Shown in pieces: positions 15,907 to 18,918 of a stretch of DNA of 18,918 nt. This stretch comes from Geodermatophilaceae bacterium. GTDB taxonomy: Bacteria > Actinomycetota > Actinomycetes > Mycobacteriales > Geodermatophilaceae. Every line of letters begins with the position of its first letter. Within the stretch, counting starts at the first letter, position 1. A program made the position numbers and the translations under genes. The stretch is taken from assembly GCA_013811975.1 (NCBI GenBank), contig JACCUF010000325.1, forward strand, positions 1 through 18,918. The letters run 5' to 3'. A model generated the notes under the pieces. That model had not been told where the DNA came from. It worked only from the letters and a program-made list of their open reading frames with translations, and did no database searches.

Positions 15907-16994
15907 AGGGCCGGCGAATCGTGCTCGCCGGTGGAGGTACCGGTGGGCACATCGAACCGATGCTGGCCGTCGCCGACGCGCTGCGGGCAGCCGAACCCGA
16001 CGCGACGCTGACCTGCATCGGGACCGGGCGAGGCCTGGAGGTCGATCTGGTCCCTGCCCGCGGGTACGAGTTAGCGCTGATCCCGCCGGTTCCGTTGCCG
16101 CGCAAGCCCACGCTCGATCTGCTGCGGGTGCCGGTGCGGCTCTGGCGTGCCGTCGCGGCCGCAGGCGCGATCTTGCGCGAGAGGCGGGCCCAGGCGCTGG
16201 TCGGGTTCGGCGGCTATGTCGCCCTTCCGGTCTATCTCGCGGCCCGACGGGCCCGTATCCCGATCGTCGTGCACGAACAGAACGCCGTACCGGGTCTGGC
16301 CAACCGGGTCGCGGCTAGATTCGCCGACGTGGTGGCCGTGACCTTTCCGGGAACGTCGCTGCGTCGTGCCCAGGTCGTCGGCATGCCATTGCGCCCGGAG
16401 ATCGCCCATCTCGACCGGTCGGCACTGCGGGACACAGCGCGCTCCCACTTCGGACTGGCTCCGGATCGGCCGTGCCTGCTGGTGTTCGGAGGCTCCCAGG
16501 GAGCTCGCAGCCTCAACACGGCTGTGACCGGGGCTGTGCGGCCGTTGCGGGACAAAGGGATCCAGATCCTGCACGCCACGGGGCCGAAAAACCTTCCTGC
16601 GGAGACAGCTGCCGGGCCGCCGGATGCGGTGCCCTACGTCGTATTGCCCTACCTGCAACGGATGGATCTGGCCTATGCAGCGGCCGATCTCGCATTATGC
16701 CGAGCCGGCGCGGTGACCTGTGCGGAGCTGGCCGCAGTGGGTCTGCCTGCCGTATTCGTCCCGCTCCCGATCGGCAACGGCGAGCAGCGGCGCAATGCCG
16801 TGCCGGTCGTCGAGGCCGGCGGGGGCCTGGTGGTCGAGGATGCCGCGCTGACGCCGGACGTCCTCCTGGCAGCTGTCGCCGATCTGCTGCTCGACGAGAG
16901 CCGGCTGAGGGCAATGTCGGCTGCCAGCGCACGGTTGGGTCATCGTGATGGCGCCGAGCGGATGGCCGAGTTGGTCCTGGGTGCATGCCGATGA
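15903..16994 (+). CDS. murG: Lipid II synthase MurG (UDP-GlcNAc transferase)
   Basis: MurG adds GlcNAc to lipid I at the inner face of the membrane, giving lipid II. The 363-residue GT-B enzyme begins MKGRRIVLAGGGTGGHIEPM, with the GGTGGH donor-loop motif. It also has HEQN (124-127) in VHEQNAVPGLANR, VFGGSQGARSLN, and the C-terminal CRAGAVTCAELAAVGLPAV, which binds UDP-GlcNAc. The same frame stays open upstream through ftsW to 14541, but that extension overlaps ftsW entirely and is not MurG-like. ATG 15903 overlaps the ftsW stop as ATGA; no Shine-Dalgarno is evident, so initiation probably depends on coupling to ftsW. Confidence 0.95.
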   Translation: MKGRRIVLAGGGTGGHIEPMLAVADALRAAEPDATLTCIGTGRGLEVDLVPARGYELALIPPVPLPRKPTLDLLRVPVRLWRAVAAAGAILRERRAQALVGFGGYVALPVYLAARRARIPIVVHEQNAVPGLANRVAARFADVVAVTFPGTSLRRAQVVGMPLRPEIAHLDRSALRDTARSHFGLAPDRPCLLVFGGSQGARSLNTAVTGAVRPLRDKGIQILHATGPKNLPAETAAGPPDAVPYVVLPYLQRMDLAYAAADLALCRAGAVTCAELAAVGLPAVFVPLPIGNGEQRRNAVPVVEAGGGLVVEDAALTPDVLLAAVADLLLDESRLRAMSAASARLGHRDGAERMAELVLGACR

Positions 16995-18457
16995 ACATGG
17001 CCACCTGGAGCGCCCCGACACCTACGGCGGAATCTCTCGGCCGGATCCATTTCATCGGCATCGGCGGGGCCGGCATGAGTGGTATCGCCCGAATTCTCTT
17101 GGGCCGCGGGGCACTGGTGTCGGGTAGTGATGCCAAGGAGTCGGCGGTCCTGCTGGTGCTGCGGGCTCTGGGCGCCCGCGTCAGCGTCGGCCATTCGGCG
17201 GACAACCTGGGCGACGCGGATACGGTCGTGGTCTCTACCGCCATCCGGGCGAACAACCCGGAACTGGTCGCCGCCCGCGAGCGAGGGCTCCTGGTTCTCC
17301 CTCGAGCTGTGGCCCTGGCTGCGGTGCTGGCTGGGCGGCGCAGCGTTGCCGTCGCCGGAACCCACGGCAAGACCTCGACCACCTCCATGCTCACCGTCGC
17401 GTTGCAGAACTGCGGCGTCGACCCGTCCTTCGCGATCGGTGGTCATCTCAACGAGTCCGGGTCCAATGCCCACCACGGCAGCGGCGATCTATTTGTCGCG
17501 GAGGCCGACGAGAGTGACGGATCCTTCCTGCTGTTGTCTCCGTCGGCAGCGATCGTGACCAACGTCGAGGCAGACCATCTGGACAACTGGACCGATCTGG
17601 ACTCGATCAGATCGGCCTTCGAGCGGTTCGTCGCCACGATCCGTCCGGGTGGCTTCCTGGTGCTTTGCGCCGACGACCCGGGAGCGGCGAAACTCGCAGC
17701 CGCGGCCCAGGACTGCTCGGTCCGGGTGCGTACATATGGCCGCGGCGAGGATGCCGACCTACAACTGCGCGAGCTCACACACGATGCCGGCGGAACCGGT
17801 GGGATCACCTACCAAGCCCTGCTGGACGGCGTGCCGCTGGGCCGAGTTCAGTTGCACGCACCAGGCGAACACATGGCCCTCAACTCCGCCGCCGCACTGC
17901 TGGCCGGCACCGAACTCGGTCTGAGTGCCACGGCGATGATCGACGGGCTCGGGGTCTACGCGGGGGTTCACCGACGCTTCGAGCACCTCGGAACCGTAAG
18001 CGGCGTCCGCGTCTACGACGACTATGCACACCACCCGACCGAGATCACCGCACAGCTGAAGGCCGCACGCTCGGTCGCCGGCGACGGGCGGCTGATCGTC
18101 GCGTTCCAACCGCACCTGTTCAGCCGCACAAGGGAGTTCGCCGAGGCATTTGGGCTGGCCCTCGGCGCTGCCGACGCGGTCGTGGTCATGGCGGTGTTCG
18201 GGGCCCGAGAGGACCCGATCCCGGGGGTGTCCGGTTTGATCATCGCCGGGAACATCCCGCTGCACCCGGATCGGGTGCACTACCAGCCGTCGTGGTTGCA
18301 GGTGGCGCCGCTACTGGCCTCCCTCGCCAGCCCCGGAGATCTCGTCCTGACCCTCGGCGCCGGTGACATCGCGATGATCGGCCGTGAGGTGCTGACCAGC
18401 CTGGCCGATTCCGACGTCCTGGCCGGTCAATCGGTCCAGTCAGGCAGCCATCCGTGA
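16991..18457 (+). CDS. murC: UDP-N-acetylmuramate--L-alanine ligase MurC
   Basis: MurC performs the first peptide addition, L-Ala onto UDP-MurNAc. The 488-residue protein has RIHFIGIGGAGMSGIARILL at 18-37, the P-loop GTHGKT (123-128), AEADESDGSFL, NVEADHLDNW, DDYAHHPTEITAQL, FQPHLFSRTREF and GAGDIAMIG, all typical of MurC. In-frame ATGs at 16985, 16991 and 16997 compete. I chose 16991 because it gives the ATGA overlap used at the neighbouring junctions; 16985 would add two residues. No strong ribosome site helps to decide. The stop overlaps the ftsQ GTG as GTGA. No murB is present in this part of the cluster. Confidence 0.94.
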   Translation: MNMATWSAPTPTAESLGRIHFIGIGGAGMSGIARILLGRGALVSGSDAKESAVLLVLRALGARVSVGHSADNLGDADTVVVSTAIRANNPELVAARERGLLVLPRAVALAAVLAGRRSVAVAGTHGKTSTTSMLTVALQNCGVDPSFAIGGHLNESGSNAHHGSGDLFVAEADESDGSFLLLSPSAAIVTNVEADHLDNWTDLDSIRSAFERFVATIRPGGFLVLCADDPGAAKLAAAAQDCSVRVRTYGRGEDADLQLRELTHDAGGTGGITYQALLDGVPLGRVQLHAPGEHMALNSAAALLAGTELGLSATAMIDGLGVYAGVHRRFEHLGTVSGVRVYDDYAHHPTEITAQLKAARSVAGDGRLIVAFQPHLFSRTREFAEAFGLALGAADAVVVMAVFGAREDPIPGVSGLIIAGNIPLHPDRVHYQPSWLQVAPLLASLASPGDLVLTLGAGDIAMIGREVLTSLADSDVLAGQSVQSGSHP

Positions 18458-18918
18458 CCCGGCGAAGACTGGTAAGCGTCCTGTCGGTGACCCTCGTCAT
18501 CGCCGGCTTCCTCGGCTGGCTGGTGTTCTACTCCAGCGCGCTCGGGCTGGACAACGTCGAGGTCCGCGGCGAGCAGACGCTATCCGCCGCCACGGTCGAG
18601 GAGGTGCTGGCGCTTCAGCGTGGCACGCCACTGGCCAGGGTCGACCTGGCCGCCGCTGAGGCAGCACTGGAGAACATCACCCAGATCGAGTCGGCGAGTG
18701 TGACCCGGGACTGGCCGGGCACGCTGGTGGTGCGGCTCACCGAGCGCAGTCCGGTTGCTGCCGTCGAGCTCGACGGGACGACCTGGCTGCTCGACCGCTT
18801 TGGCGTTTTGTTCGCCCAGGTCAGCGCAGTTCCGGCCGGAGTCATCTCGCTGCGGGTCGACCAGCCCGGTCCCGACGATCGGGCGACCGCGGCCGGGCTC
18901 CAGGTCATCGGGGCGTTG
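18454..18918 (+). CDS. ftsQ: Cell division protein FtsQ (DivIB), C-terminus cut by window edge
   Basis: GTG 18454 overlaps the murC stop as GTGA and opens 155 codons that run off the right edge. The product starts MTRRRLVSVLSVTLVIAGFL: only about five cytoplasmic residues precede the membrane helix (about 6-27). A POTRA domain follows (about 30-100), with VEVRGEQTLS, RGTPLARVDLAAAEAAL and ASVTRDWPGTLVVRLTERSP, and then the start of the FtsQ beta domain (WLLDRFGVLFA). There is no in-frame ATG or GTG between an upstream stop (18385-18387) and 18454, so the short tail is real unless initiation is at a rarer codon. FtsQ links FtsL/FtsB to the rest of the divisome. Confidence 0.93.
   Translation, partial: MTRRRLVSVLSVTLVIAGFLGWLVFYSSALGLDNVEVRGEQTLSAATVEEVLALQRGTPLARVDLAAAEAALENITQIESASVTRDWPGTLVVRLTERSPVAAVELDGTTWLLDRFGVLFAQVSAVPAGVISLRVDQPGPDDRATAAGLQVIGAL

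Noticed and set aside
1..18918. Mobile elements, CRISPR arrays, tRNA or rRNA genes
   Set aside because: I saw no transposase, integrase, spaced repeat array or tRNA-like cloverleaf. The only repeats are short tandem ones inside coding or leader sequence.

Overview
This is a G+C-rich stretch (about two-thirds by eye) carrying most of a division and cell-wall (dcw) cluster with actinobacterial gene order. On the plus strand it runs mraZ, rsmH, ftsL, ftsI, murE, murF, mraY, murD, ftsW, murG, murC and the start of ftsQ. The gene order, frequent GTG starts, a long basic N-terminal tail on FtsI and the DNPR motif in MurE (diaminopimelate-type wall) all point to a member of the Actinobacteria. I cannot place it below that level.

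Layout. Positions 1-4808 (minus strand) hold a three-gene unit read right to left: a MoxR-family AAA+ ATPase, a DUF58 protein, and a membrane transglutaminase-like (TgpA/DUF3488-type) protein that runs off the left edge. Positions 4809-5043 are a divergent control region with five GTGG boxes at exactly 10-bp steps, which I read as the MraZ operator. mraZ (5044-5481) is followed by a 252-bp gap. The gap begins with a C-rich then G-rich potentially structured leader. It ends with two nearly identical 38-bp tandem units; each unit encodes a 13-codon mini-ORF whose TGA overlaps the next ATG, and the second feeds into the rsmH start. From rsmH onward the genes are packed tightly. rsmH/ftsL overlap as TGATG, ftsL and ftsI are separated by 1 nt under the chosen start, and ftsI and murE by 58 nt. 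The seven junctions from murE to ftsQ are all 4-nt ATGA or GTGA overlaps (murG/murC assumes the 16991 start).

How the genes work together. MurC, MurD, MurE and MurF add the stem-peptide residues to UDP-MurNAc in the cytoplasm. MraY moves the product to the undecaprenyl carrier and MurG adds GlcNAc to make lipid II. FtsW (polymerase) and FtsI (transpeptidase) then build septal wall, with FtsL and FtsQ as divisome partners. MraZ is the presumed autoregulator and RsmH methylates 16S rRNA. The job of the divergent MoxR/DUF58/TgpA unit is unknown here; an envelope or protein-remodelling role is inference.

The genes themselves are orthodox. The least ordinary feature is the stop-start mini-ORF relay ahead of rsmH, followed by the five-box phased operator, the structured mraZ-rsmH leader, the extra cysteines in FtsI and the almost tail-less FtsQ.
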